The translations under genes and the position numbers were made by a program. Positions 17,594-26,064 of a stretch of DNA of 64,000 bases are shown here, one piece after another. Position 1 is the first letter of the stretch, and each line of letters begins with the position of its first letter. Source of the stretch: Stenotrophomonas maltophilia (GTDB taxonomy: Bacteria > Pseudomonadota > Gammaproteobacteria > Xanthomonadales > Xanthomonadaceae); the NCBI RefSeq assembly GCF_006970445.1, contig NZ_CP033877.1, positions 313,501-377,500 on the forward strand, in the 5' to 3' direction. The notes beneath the pieces are model-generated. The model saw only the letters and a program-made list of their open reading frames with translations. It was not told where the DNA came from and searched no databases.

Positions 17594-18808
17594 ATGATCG
17601 GCAGCGGTCGTCCCCGCCTGGATCCTCCCGTGCCACCGAGCTGGCTTGCCTCCCTGCTGCGCCCCGCACCGGATTCGGCGGTGGCCGAGCTGCTGCGACG
17701 TGGCAAATCGCCCTGGAGCGGTGCGATCCACCTGCTGTGGTCGGTATGGATCTTCCTCACGCCGGTGCTCGGCAATGGCTTCACGCTGCGCTGGCTGCTG
17801 CTGACCCTGGCCAGCTATCCGCTGTTCCTGCTGTTCTACGCCAAGGTGATGCTGGCGCCACGGCACCATGCATGGCGCTATGCGCTGGGCATGATCGTGC
17901 TCGCTCTGGTACTGCTGCCGTGGTACCCGTCGGGTCTGAGCTACTTCGTGTTCGGCTGCGTGATGATCCGCATGAGCAGCCGGGGCGGCTGGTGGCACTA
18001 CCTGCTGCAGCTCACCGGGCTGAACCTTCTGTTCTGCAGCACCGCGCTGTACTTCGGCTATCCGTGGCAGGCCATGGTGTGGATGCCGGCGGTCTCGTTC
18101 ATCGTCGGGCTGGTGGTGAACGTGGAGGCCTTGAGCCAGCAGCGCGACGTCGCATTGCAGCTGTCCCAGGACGAGGTGCGGCGGCTGGCGACCACCGCCG
18201 AGCGCGAGCGTATCGGCCGCGACCTCCACGATCTGCTGGGCCATACCCTGTCGCTGATCACGTTGAAGCTGGAACTGGCGCGCAAGCTGCACGACCGCGG
18301 TGATGCGCGCGCCCGGCAGGAGATCGGCGAGGCCGAGGCCATTGCCCGCGAGGCGCTGGCACAGGTGCGCAGTGCGGTGACTGGTATCCGCGCCAGCGAC
18401 CTCGCCGGCGAGCTGGCATCGGCGCGCCTGCTGCTGGAATGCCAGCAGGTGCATCTGCAGTACACGACGCCACCTGCCATGCCGGTGGACGTCGAACGTG
18501 GCCTGGCGCTGGTGCTGCGCGAGGCGGCAACCAACATCGTGCGCCATGCACAGGCGACCCGGGTGCAGGTGGATTTCATGCTTGAGGAACGACAGTTGGC
18601 GATGCAGATACGCGATGACGGCCGTGGCGGCGTGCAGGCCGAGGGCAATGGACTGTGCGGCATGCGTGAGCGGGCCGCAGCGCTGGGGGGGCAGTTGACG
18701 TTGCAGTCGCCGCGCGGGGCGGGGACAGTGCTGACGGTACGCGTGCCGTTGATGGCCGCGACCACGCCGCTGTCGTCCACATCGCTGGCGCAGGACGGTG
18801 CCGCATGA
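17594..18808 (+). CDS. DesK-like membrane sensor histidine kinase
   Basis: A 404-residue kinase of the NarL/DesK class. About five helices occupy residues 40-175 with almost no periplasmic loop, so the signal is probably read within the membrane. The HisKA_3 dimerisation domain holds the phosphorylated His in ERIGRDLHDLLGHTLSLITL (near residue 216). The ATPase domain shows the N-box EAATNIVRHAQATRVQV, IRDDGRGG and the G-box GNGLCGMRERAAALGG. It lies six bases after the ABC permease and overlaps its response regulator by four bases. DesK itself senses membrane thickness; whether this one does is not shown. Confidence 0.92.
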   Translation: MIGSGRPRLDPPVPPSWLASLLRPAPDSAVAELLRRGKSPWSGAIHLLWSVWIFLTPVLGNGFTLRWLLLTLASYPLFLLFYAKVMLAPRHHAWRYALGMIVLALVLLPWYPSGLSYFVFGCVMIRMSSRGGWWHYLLQLTGLNLLFCSTALYFGYPWQAMVWMPAVSFIVGLVVNVEALSQQRDVALQLSQDEVRRLATTAERERIGRDLHDLLGHTLSLITLKLELARKLHDRGDARARQEIGEAEAIAREALAQVRSAVTGIRASDLAGELASARLLLECQQVHLQYTTPPAMPVDVERGLALVLREAATNIVRHAQATRVQVDFMLEERQLAMQIRDDGRGGVQAEGNGLCGMRERAAALGGQLTLQSPRGAGTVLTVRVPLMAATTPLSSTSLAQDGAA

Positions 18809-19407
18809 TCCGCATCCTGCTGGCCGAGGACCAGGCGATGGTGCGCGGCGCACTGTCGGCGCTGCTGGGCCTGGAACCGGATATCGAGGTGCTGGGCAGC
18901 GCCGCCGACGGCGAAACCGCGTGGCGCATGCTGCAGCAGCTGCAGCCCGACATCCTGGTGACCGACATCGAGATGCCCGGCTTGTCCGGTCTGGAACTGG
19001 CCCAGCGCATCGCGCGTCACGAGCTGCCGATCAAGGTGGTGATCGTGACCACCTTCGCCCGTGCTGGCTTCCTGCGCCGCGCGCTGGAAGCGGGCGTGCT
19101 GGGCTACCTGCTGAAGGACGCACCGGCCGAGAACCTGGCCGATGCACTGCGCAAGGTGAAACAGGGCATCCGCGCGATCGACCCGCAGCTGGCTTTGGAT
19201 GCATGGTCGCAGGCCGACCCGCTGACCGACCGCGAGCGCCGCGTGCTGCGGCTGGCGGGCGAGGGCCGCACCGCCAGCGAGATCGCCGAGCAGTTGGGGT
19301 TGTCGCACGGCACGGTGCGCAATTACCTGTCCGAGTGCATCGGCAAGCTGGGCGTGGCCAATCGGATCGAGGCGTATCGGCTGGCGCGGCAGAAGGGGTG
19401 GTTGTAG
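18805..19407 (+). CDS. NarL/DesR-family response regulator
   Basis: A 200-residue two-domain regulator. The receiver domain has the acidic pair in LLAEDQAMV, the phospho-accepting Asp in ILVTDIEMPG (near residue 54), Thr in VIVTTFAR and Lys in GYLLKDAP. The LuxR-type helix-turn-helix follows (LTDRERRVLRLAGEGRTASEIAEQLGLSHGTVRNYL region, residues about 137-185). It is the partner of the kinase it overlaps. It probably controls its own ABC operon, perhaps through the palindrome at 15824. The stop codon TAG is inside a GTAG that opens the large inverted repeat downstream. Confidence 0.93.
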   Translation: MIRILLAEDQAMVRGALSALLGLEPDIEVLGSAADGETAWRMLQQLQPDILVTDIEMPGLSGLELAQRIARHELPIKVVIVTTFARAGFLRRALEAGVLGYLLKDAPAENLADALRKVKQGIRAIDPQLALDAWSQADPLTDRERRVLRLAGEGRTASEIAEQLGLSHGTVRNYLSECIGKLGVANRIEAYRLARQKGWL

Positions 19408-19920
19408 CGGATCATTTCCGCGCCTGCGGAGAGGTGTCACTTTCTTTGCTCGTGCAAAGAAAGTAACCAAAGAAACACACCGCCAGGTCGCGAGCCGGTG
19501 CTGCGCACCGGTGCCCTGTGCTTCTCGGTGAATCAGGGGACGGCGCCGAACTCGCTGCGCTCAAACACCGGCGCCTCTTCGCCCCTGATTCCCCTGCGAT
19601 GCTCGGCTCGCTCAAGGCGGACCCAACGTCAAAGACAAAAGCTGCACCCAGTAGATCCACGCCGCGCGTGGATGCTCTTGTTGTTGATCTTGACCTTCAA
19701 GTCCGCCTTGAGCGAGCCGAGCACCGCAGGTCCGGCGAGGGCGAAGAGGCGCGGGTGTCTGAGCGCAGCGAGTTCCCGCGCCGTCCCTCGACGGACCGAG
19801 GAGCGCAGGGCATCGGCGTGCGAAGCACGCCGGCTCGCGGCCGGCGGAGCGTTTCTTTGGTTACTTTCTTTGCGCGCAAAGAAAGTGACACCCCTCCGCG
19901 GTCGCGGAAACGATCCGCCG
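19404..19920. repeat. Large imperfect inverted repeat (two diverged copies of a ~216 bp repeat element, head to head)
   Basis: The left arm (about 19404-19622) and right arm (about 19701-19920) are imperfect reverse complements over their whole length, around a 78-base centre that holds a GTAG REP. Matched landmarks are GTCCGCCTTGAGCGAGCCGA at the inner ends, TGAGCGCAGCGAGTTC in the middle, GTTTCTTTGGTTACTTTCTTTGC further out, and GTGACACC with CGCGGAAA/GATCCGC at the outer ends. Each arm also contains its own 11-base-pair hairpin ACTTTCTTTGC/GCAAAGAAAGT (19439-19464 and 19863-19886). It fills the space between two convergent genes. No transposase is present. Confidence 0.8.
19651..19673 (+). 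repeat. GTAG-headed REP, ATCCACG subtype
   Basis: GTAG followed by ATCCACGC, CGC and GCGTGGAT, at the centre of the large inverted repeat. Confidence 0.8.
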
Positions 19921-19940
19921 TGAACGCCCGGCGAACCCGA

Positions 19941-20477
19941 TCAATCCTTCCCGCGCGCCATCGCCTGGAACACCCCATCGCGCCGCACCCACAGGTGGAA
20001 CAACGCCGCACCCACGTGCATCAGCACCGTGGCGAACAACACATACGCCAGCAGGCTGTGCGCATTGCGCAACGCGGCATACAGCGCCGGGGTGTGCGGC
20101 ACGATCGGCGGCAGGTGCAGGCCGCCCCACAGCACGATCGGGTAGCCACCGGCCGACAGCATCGCCCAGCCGATCAGCGGCATTGCCAGCATCAGTGCAT
20201 ACAGCATCCAGTGCGAGGCCTTGGCGGCCATCACCTGCCACACCGGAAGATCCGCCGGCAGCGGCGGTGGGCGATGGCGCAGCCGGTTGTACAGGCGCAA
20301 CAGCACCAGTACGCCGATGGCGATGCCCAACGGGCGGTGCAGGTCGATCAGCATCGGCCGCAGGTGCAGCGAGGCGACCATGGTCACGCCGACGAACAGC
20401 ATGGCGATGATCATCAGCGCCATGGACCAGTGCAGCACCCGCGCCAGCAGGTTGAAGTGGCCGTTGCCGGTGCTCAT
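19941..20477 (-). CDS. Cytochrome b561 family protein
   Basis: A 178-residue di-heme inner-membrane cytochrome with four helices. His candidates for heme ligation are in ARVLHWSMALM (helix 1), LHRPLGIAIG (helix 2), and RNAHSLLAYVLFATVLMHVG (helix 4, two His). The usual family length is about 175-180. It moves electrons between quinone and a periplasmic partner. Its ATG overlaps the stop of the catalase-like gene by four bases, so the two are translationally coupled and probably work together. Confidence 0.9.
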   Translation of the reverse strand: MSTGNGHFNLLARVLHWSMALMIIAMLFVGVTMVASLHLRPMLIDLHRPLGIAIGVLVLLRLYNRLRHRPPPLPADLPVWQVMAAKASHWMLYALMLAMPLIGWAMLSAGGYPIVLWGGLHLPPIVPHTPALYAALRNAHSLLAYVLFATVLMHVGAALFHLWVRRDGVFQAMARGKD

Positions 20478-21577
20478 CGTGCGGCCTCCTTCGGTTGCTC
20501 GACGTTGCCGGTGGCGCGCTCGCGTTCGCGGCGGTTGAAGGACTGCGAATAAACCGCCGAGCGGGCCGCCAGGATCGGATCTTCACTGCCGCGCACGCCA
20601 CTGGGCAGGATCAGCGGATCGAAGTTGATCTGCCCGCAGGCGCCGTGTTCCTGCGACTGCATGCGGTCCAGGCTGAGTACGCCGGCCACGACCTGATCAC
20701 GCGACTCGGACCACGGTACCGACGGATCATCGATGGCATCGCCGGGCTCGGCGGTGGTCACGACCAGGTTCCAGCGCACCGGACCATTGGCCAGGCGCTG
20801 CTGCAGTTCCTGGCTGAGGAAATCGACGCTGGCCTGCTTGCGGGTTTCCGCATCCATCTCCACCACCGGCGCCTGCGGCTGCCAGCGCCAGCGCACGGCG
20901 CGTTTCTGGCCCTGCGCGTTGGTGAACCAGAAGCTGTTGACGCTGTTGAAGGTGGTGTCGGCCCAGCTGCTGGTCCACGGCGCGGTCTTGGCCCACTGCT
21001 GGAAGGCCTGCGCACTGGGGTATCTGGCCAGCACTGCGGCCATCTTCTGCGGGTCGGGCTTGCCGGTGGCCGGGTCGGGAATGGAGGCGCGCGTCTGCTC
21101 GTAGAACGCCTCGGCGTTGGGCACGGCGAAGAACGGGAAGCTGTTCATCGCCATGCGCCATTCCTGGCCATCATCGCTGACCATCTGCACCGCGAGGCTG
21201 CGCACGCGTGCGGTGTTGTCGGCGCCGTAGGGATCGCCGCCGCCGATCGACAAGCGGCCCATCACCGGCACGCGGCGCTGCGAGAACACCCGTGCACTGG
21301 ACAGGGTGGGGGCCTGCGCGCTGGGTTCGAACCAGCCGCTCACGCAGATGCCCTTGCTGTGCGCACGGCGGAACCCGGGATGGGCCGGACCGGTGGCCTC
21401 GATGGTGTCGGTGAAGCGCTGCGCGGTGAGGCGGTCACCAATCCAGCCGGCCAGCCAGGCGAAGGCCAGTGCGACGGCACCCAGGATGAGCGCGATCAGT
21501 GCGATCCAGGGCAGCGGCGAATGCCTGCGCGGTGCGTCCGCTGCCTGGCCGGCGCGGGTGTAGCGGAAGAGCGACAT
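20474..21577 (-). CDS. Catalase-related heme peroxidase, membrane-anchored (SrpA-like)
   Basis: A 367-residue small-subunit catalase relative. One N-terminal helix (LPWIALIALILGAVALAFAWL) anchors it with the domain in the periplasm. The distal His is in GFRRAHSKGICVSGWF, the Asn region is MNSFPFFAVPN, and the proximal heme ligand fits RSAVYSQSFNRR (R-x-x-x-Y). True catalases are around 480 residues or more and cytosolic. The start at 21577 has AGGA upstream. Coupled cytochrome b561 suggests quinol-driven peroxide reduction rather than plain disproportionation; this is an inference from gene pairing. Confidence 0.87.
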   Translation of the reverse strand: MSLFRYTRAGQAADAPRRHSPLPWIALIALILGAVALAFAWLAGWIGDRLTAQRFTDTIEATGPAHPGFRRAHSKGICVSGWFEPSAQAPTLSSARVFSQRRVPVMGRLSIGGGDPYGADNTARVRSLAVQMVSDDGQEWRMAMNSFPFFAVPNAEAFYEQTRASIPDPATGKPDPQKMAAVLARYPSAQAFQQWAKTAPWTSSWADTTFNSVNSFWFTNAQGQKRAVRWRWQPQAPVVEMDAETRKQASVDFLSQELQQRLANGPVRWNLVVTTAEPGDAIDDPSVPWSESRDQVVAGVLSLDRMQSQEHGACGQINFDPLILPSGVRGSEDPILAARSAVYSQSFNRRERERATGNVEQPKEAAR

Positions 21578-21684
21578 GGTCGGGTTCCTGCCTTCACGGA
21601 GCGTGTGGGTGGTCGACCCACACATCCTCGCAGAACCCTTCCAGGCCCGGTATTCAATTTTTCGTCAAGTTTGCCGGGGACGGC

Positions 21685-21704
21685 GTGCCGACGAAGGTCG
21701 GCAC
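21685..21704. repeat. REP-like hairpin, GTGCCGAC subtype
   Basis: An 8-base-pair stem (GTGCCGAC and GTCGGCAC) with a GAAG loop, located between the M17 peptidase stop codon and the catalase-like gene start. The stem resembles the repeat at 48734-48754. Confidence 0.65.
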
Positions 21705-21712
21705 CCACCCGA

Positions 21713-23080
21713 TCAGCTGTAACGCGCCTTCAGCATCGCCCACGCCGAACGCAGCGCCAGCGCTTCGCCACCGGCCGGACGGCCCGGGCGTTCGCCGTCG
21801 TTCCAGGCGTACACGTCCAGGTGCGCCCAGCGCTGGCCGTCTTCCAGGAAACGCTCCAGGTACAGCGCGGCGGTCACCGAGCCGGCCATGCGCGAACCGG
21901 CGTTGGCCAGGTCGGCGATGCCGCTGCTGAGGTAACGCAGGTAGGGGCGCCACAGCGGCATGCGCCAGACCGGGTCGCGGGTCGCGTCGCCGGCCTGCAG
22001 CCACTGCTGGGCCACGCGGTCGTCATTGCTGAAGAGCGCCGGCAGATCCGGGCCCAGTGCGATGCGTGCGGCACCGGTGAGGGTGGCGAAGTCCAGCACC
22101 AGGTCCGGCTTCTGCTCACCGGCGAAGGTCAGCGCATCGCACAGGATCACGCGGCCTTCGGCATCGGTGTTGTCGATCTCCACGCTCAGGCCCTTGCGGG
22201 TGGCGATCACTTCGCCCGGGCGGAAGGCATCCGGACCGATCGCATTTTCCACCGCCGGCACCAGCAGGGTCAGGCGCACCGGCAGCCCGCGTGCCATCAC
22301 CAGGCCGGCCAGGGCCAGTGCATGCGCGGCACCGCCCATGTCCTTCTTCATGTTGCGCATGCCGTCGGCCGGCTTGATGTCCAGGCCGCCGGTATCGAAG
22401 CACACGCCCTTGCCGACCAGCACCAGTGCCGGATCGGTGTCCTTGCCCCAGCGCAGCACCACCAGGCGCGGTGCGCGGTGCGATGCGCGGCCCACGGCGT
22501 GGATCGCCGGGAAGTTCTGCTTCAGCAGTTCATCGCCGGTGATCGCTTCGACCTGCGCGCCATGCGCATCGGCCAGGGCGCGTGCGGCGTCTTCCAGCTG
22601 CTGCGGGCCCATGTCTTCGGTCGGGGTGTTGACCCAGTCGCGCACGCGCAGGCTGGCGGCGATCAGGTCGGCCACCTCGCCGGACGGTGCAGCCACCAGC
22701 TGTGCCGGTGCACGGTTGCGCTTGCGGTAACGGTCGAAGCGGTAGCTGCCCAGGCCCCAGCCCAGCTGCAGCAGCGCCAGTTCGGCGGCCGGCAGTTCGC
22801 TGGCCAGCTGCCACACGCTGCCCTCCGGCAGGGCGTGCGGGGCGTGCGCATAGCTGTAGGCATCGCCACGATCACCCACACCCATCACCGCACCGGCCAG
22901 GCCATCGCTGCCGGGCAGCAGGGCCACGCTGTGCGCGCCGGCGGTGAAACCCTGTGACGCCAGCCAGGCCTGGGTGGCGGCCGGCTGGCCGTCCTTCCAG
23001 GCGGCGAACTGCTCGCGGTCCAGCACGTACAGCGGCAGCGCTGCGGCGGTGTCGGCGGTGAAACCAGTGATCTCGCTCAT
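21713..23080 (-). CDS. Leucyl aminopeptidase family protein (M17)
   Basis: A 455-residue cytosolic metallo-aminopeptidase that removes N-terminal residues from peptides. The catalytic domain shows VGKGVCFDTGGLDIKPADGM (metal-binding Lys and Asp), MKKDMGGAAH, and the family signature NTDAEGRVIL (Asp/Glu ligands and catalytic Arg). The N-terminal domain is shorter and less conserved than in PepA, so it may be a PepB-like or xanthomonad-specific branch. The HAD hydrolase gene ends three bases before this start and is probably in the same operon. Confidence 0.9.
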   Translation of the reverse strand: MSEITGFTADTAAALPLYVLDREQFAAWKDGQPAATQAWLASQGFTAGAHSVALLPGSDGLAGAVMGVGDRGDAYSYAHAPHALPEGSVWQLASELPAAELALLQLGWGLGSYRFDRYRKRNRAPAQLVAAPSGEVADLIAASLRVRDWVNTPTEDMGPQQLEDAARALADAHGAQVEAITGDELLKQNFPAIHAVGRASHRAPRLVVLRWGKDTDPALVLVGKGVCFDTGGLDIKPADGMRNMKKDMGGAAHALALAGLVMARGLPVRLTLLVPAVENAIGPDAFRPGEVIATRKGLSVEIDNTDAEGRVILCDALTFAGEQKPDLVLDFATLTGAARIALGPDLPALFSNDDRVAQQWLQAGDATRDPVWRMPLWRPYLRYLSSGIADLANAGSRMAGSVTAALYLERFLEDGQRWAHLDVYAWNDGERPGRPAGGEALALRSAWAMLKARYS

Positions 23081-23083
23081 GCG

Positions 23084-23803
23084 TCAGATACTCCGGGGTG
23101 CGGCGGCATCGAGGTTGGCGTCCAACCAGTCGGCCAGGCCGGTGAGGGTGTCGAACTGCAGGTCCGGCTGCAGTTTCGGATGGGTCCAGGTGGCTGCTTC
23201 GCGGTTGATCCAGCAGCCGCGCAGGCCGGCGGCGATCGCCCCGGCCACGTCCATCTCGGCGTGATCGCCGACGTGCAGTACCTGTGCCGGCGCCACACCC
23301 AGTCGGGTGCAGGCGGCGTGGAAGATGCTTGCCTCGGGCTTGGCCGCGCCGTGTTCGCGCGCGCCCAACTGGAAGACGAAATGATGGGCCAGGCCGATCC
23401 GCTCCAGATCGGCATTGCCGTTGCTCAGCGCTGCCACCGGCACCCGCGCGGCAATCCGCGCCAGCGCATCGATCGCATCGGGGTAGCACTCGACCTGGTT
23501 GCGCGCGGCGAAGAACACTTCGTACGCCGGCTCCAGCAGATCGAGGCTGGCGCCGCTGGCGTGCAGGGCTTCGTGCAGGGTCAGCCGACGCAGCGCGCTC
23601 AGGTCGTGGTGGAGGTGCGGATGGGCGTGGTACAGGCGCTCGCGCAGTTCGCGCATCGCCGCCACCGGATACATCTCGGCCGTGGCAGGGCTGTTTTCAC
23701 GCATCCACTCGTGCAGGACCAGGTCGATGCGGGCGCCGATCGGAGCGAACGGCCACAGCGTGTCGTCAAGGTCGAGAGTGATGGCTTGGACGGGGAAATT
23801 CAC
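23084..23803 (-). CDS. HAD-superfamily phosphatase
   Basis: A 239-residue haloacid dehalogenase-like hydrolase. Motif I is ITLDLDDTLWPF (nucleophile Asp), motif II the Ser in AALSNGNADL, motif III the Lys in GAAKPEASIF and motif IV VLHVGDHAEMDVAGA. A helical cap lies between motifs I and II (C1 type). The order and spacing match the YjjG/GPH-like branch acting on small phosphorylated metabolites. It lies three bases upstream of the M17 peptidase gene. Confidence 0.9.
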   Translation of the reverse strand: MNFPVQAITLDLDDTLWPFAPIGARIDLVLHEWMRENSPATAEMYPVAAMRELRERLYHAHPHLHHDLSALRRLTLHEALHASGASLDLLEPAYEVFFAARNQVECYPDAIDALARIAARVPVAALSNGNADLERIGLAHHFVFQLGAREHGAAKPEASIFHAACTRLGVAPAQVLHVGDHAEMDVAGAIAAGLRGCWINREAATWTHPKLQPDLQFDTLTGLADWLDANLDAAAPRSI

Positions 23804-23865
23804 CCCGCCATTCTACGCCTGCCCGCGCGGGCTTTCATGCGCGCGACAGGCAGGCGCTGTCGTCG

Positions 23866-24336
23866 TCAGTGGCTGCGCAGGTCGAACTGGCAGTACAGGA
23901 TGGTCTGGCCGTCGAGGCGATCCACGACCAGATCATGCCGGCCCACCTGGCGGCGGTAGCTGCCTGCCACCGGTGGCGGCATCTTCGCCAGCGCGGCGAC
24001 CCTGCTGATCTCCGTATTGCCGAAGTACGCCGTGTAACTGTCCACGCCATCCTCGCCACTGGAACCGTCGTAGGCGTTCACATGGGTCACCGGCAGGCCA
24101 AGCACCATCAGTGGCGCGGCCAGGGTGTAGCCATTGTCATGCTCGTCCCTGGCCTTGGCCCCGGCGGGCATCAGTACCTTGGCCATCGCATCGAACTGTT
24201 CGGGTGTCAGATGGCGCTGGCAGGTGACAGCCTCCACCAGCTGGGTGCGGGCCACGTCCGCACTGGGTGGGGCCGCGGCAAAGGCAGGGGCAGCCAGGCA
24301 GGTCAGGGCGAGGCAGCGACGCGCAAAAGAGAACAT
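23866..24336 (-). CDS. Secreted hypothetical protein
   Basis: A 156-residue protein with a clear signal peptide (MFSFARRCLALTCLAAPAFA). The mature part holds two or three Cys residues at non-motif positions, and I do not recognise a domain. It contains AYDGSSGEDGVDSYTAYFGN and ends in VDRLDGQTILYCQFDLRSH. It is flanked by the HAD gene and the AI-2E-type permease on the same strand, with gaps of 62 and 95 bases, so it may be transcribed alone. A periplasmic location is the only firm inference. Confidence 0.75.
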   Translation of the reverse strand: MFSFARRCLALTCLAAPAFAAAPPSADVARTQLVEAVTCQRHLTPEQFDAMAKVLMPAGAKARDEHDNGYTLAAPLMVLGLPVTHVNAYDGSSGEDGVDSYTAYFGNTEISRVAALAKMPPPVAGSYRRQVGRHDLVVDRLDGQTILYCQFDLRSH

Positions 24337-24431
24337 GGGGAAGGTTCCATCCTGGAAAAAGCGGGCGACTATTCTGCCAGCCCTGGCCGTCCCACCGTTC
24401 CTCTTCCGGTCCACCCAACGATGGGCGGCGG

Positions 24432-25541
24432 TCACTCCAGCAACCGCGCCCAACCCTGCATGCCGTCCAGCCGTGCCAGCACCAGCTTGATGCAGACCAG
24501 CAGCGGCACCGCCAGCAGCAGGCCGATCATGCCCCAGGCCCAGCCGAACACCATCAGTGCCAGGATCAGCACCAGCGGCGACAGCTTCATGCGCCGGCCC
24601 AGCACGATCGGGGTCACCATCTGTCCTTCCAGGGTGTGCAGGGCCAGGTACGCGGCCGCCGGCAGCAGGGCCTGCAGCGGGTCGCGGAACTCCACGAAGC
24701 CCATCAGCAGCATCAGTGCCACGCCGATCAGCGGGCCCACATAGGGAGCGAAGTTCAGCAGTGCGGCCACCGTGCCCCACAACAACGCTTCCTGCAGGCC
24801 GATGCCGAGCAGCATCAGGATGCCGGCAAACACCAGGCCCACCAGGGTGTTGATCACGCTGATGGTCAGCACGTAGCGCGAGACCTCGCGTTCGATCGAC
24901 CGCAGGATGTCGCTGGTGAAGCGCTGCTGCTGGCGGTTCGGGAACAGCGCGATCGCCGCGCGCTGCAGGCTCTGCCCGTAGATCATGAAGAACAGGGTCA
25001 GCAGCACCACGGCCAGCACCGACGCGGCCAGTCGTGGCGCGCGCGTCAGCATCCGGTAGGGGTCGTCGAGCTGGGCGCGGATCACCTGCACCTTGCGGTT
25101 GCTGTCGCCACCGGCAACACGGGCGAAGTTCTCCGCCGCCTGGTTGGCCTGCTGCACCGGCTTGGTCAGGTCCTGCACCTGGCGGGCAATCTTGCGCAGC
25201 TGCTGCGGTGCCTCCTGCGCCCATTCCATCGCCGGTCCGATCAGCTGCACCGCCAGTGAACCGGTCACGCCCAGGCCGGCGCCGAGGATCAGCAGGGCGC
25301 CCAGCGCGCGCGGAATCCACAGCTTCTGCAGCAGGCGCAGGATCGGATTGCCGACCAGTGCGAAGAACACCGCCAGCAGCACCGGCAGGATGATGTCCTG
25401 CGCGGCCCACAGCGTGTAGCCCACCGCCAGGGTCGCCAGTACCACCAGCGACATCGGCCCGCGCGGGCGCGACGGGGGCGGCAGCGGTGCCTCCGGGTCC
25501 TGCGGATCGGCCGGTGACGGGGACAGGAGGGACTCGCTCAT
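24432..25541 (-). CDS. AI-2E/PerM family transporter
   Basis: A 369-residue inner-membrane protein with about eight helices. The N-terminal pair VVLATLAVGYTLWAAQDIILP is followed by a periplasmic coiled region rich in Gln (IARQVQDLTKPVQQANQAAE), then six C-terminal helices with LLNFAPYVGPLIGVALMLLM and the family motif VTPIVLGRRMKLSPLVLIL. Members have been proposed to export AI-2 or to act as Na+/H+ antiporters; the sequence does not distinguish these. The start at 25541 has a GGACAGG-type context on the complementary side only, so start confidence is moderate. Confidence 0.85.
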   Translation of the reverse strand: MSESLLSPSPADPQDPEAPLPPPSRPRGPMSLVVLATLAVGYTLWAAQDIILPVLLAVFFALVGNPILRLLQKLWIPRALGALLILGAGLGVTGSLAVQLIGPAMEWAQEAPQQLRKIARQVQDLTKPVQQANQAAENFARVAGGDSNRKVQVIRAQLDDPYRMLTRAPRLAASVLAVVLLTLFFMIYGQSLQRAAIALFPNRQQQRFTSDILRSIEREVSRYVLTISVINTLVGLVFAGILMLLGIGLQEALLWGTVAALLNFAPYVGPLIGVALMLLMGFVEFRDPLQALLPAAAYLALHTLEGQMVTPIVLGRRMKLSPLVLILALMVFGWAWGMIGLLLAVPLLVCIKLVLARLDGMQGWARLLE

Positions 25542-25608
25542 CGACGCACCAACCGGGAAGGGGAGCGCATTATCCGCCGGCCGTGATCGGCGCGGCGGAT
25601 TCCATGGA

Positions 25609-26064
25609 TCAACGTTCGGACAGCTCGGTGGCGGCTTCGGCCGGGCGCGGCTCGCGCAGTTCCGGTTCGGGTTCCGGCACCGGTCGCGGTGCGGGCCGTG
25701 CGTCGGTGGCGGAGGCCGCCGCCCGTGCCTGTTCGCTGGCATCGTCGGCTTCTTCAGCCGCGTCGTCGGCGGTCGCGGCGGCCTGCGCCGCCATCGCCGT
25801 GGCGAACGCCGCCTGTGCACTGGCGAACAGGTTCGAGACCGAACCGACCATCTGCAGCCAGCGCGCACCGTTGACCTTGCCCGGCACTTCCAGCTTGCCG
25901 GCGATGAAGCCACCGGCCAGGCCGACCACCACGATGCGCAGTGGTGACCAGCCCTGGCGCCAGACCTGGCTGAGCGTGGACCAGTGGTCCTGGGTCTCGC
26001 CCAGGCGCACGGTCACCACCTGTTCGCAGCGTTTCACCCGCCGCTGCAGCGCGCCGAACTTCAT
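25609..26064 (-). CDS. Hypothetical membrane-associated protein of the YqjDE-like operon
   Basis: A 151-residue protein. A basic N-terminus (MKFGALQRRVKRCEQVV) is followed by one membrane segment (LRIVVVGLAGGFIAGKL), an Ala-rich helical stretch and a Pro/Glu-rich tail (RPAPRPVPEPEPELREP). It overlaps the preceding gene by four bases (ATGA). It occupies the position that yqjK holds in the E. coli yqjCDEK cluster, but the sequence is not clearly related. It is likely an envelope-associated helper. Confidence 0.7.
   Translation of the reverse strand: MKFGALQRRVKRCEQVVTVRLGETQDHWSTLSQVWRQGWSPLRIVVVGLAGGFIAGKLEVPGKVNGARWLQMVGSVSNLFASAQAAFATAMAAQAAATADDAAEEADDASEQARAAASATDARPAPRPVPEPEPELREPRPAEAATELSER

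Noticed and set aside
19412..19923. Small frames in the large inverted repeat ending in FFGYF or LLSLRAKKV
   Set aside because: Such frames arise from the repeat itself and recur as spurious predictions; no ribosome site or conserved fold.
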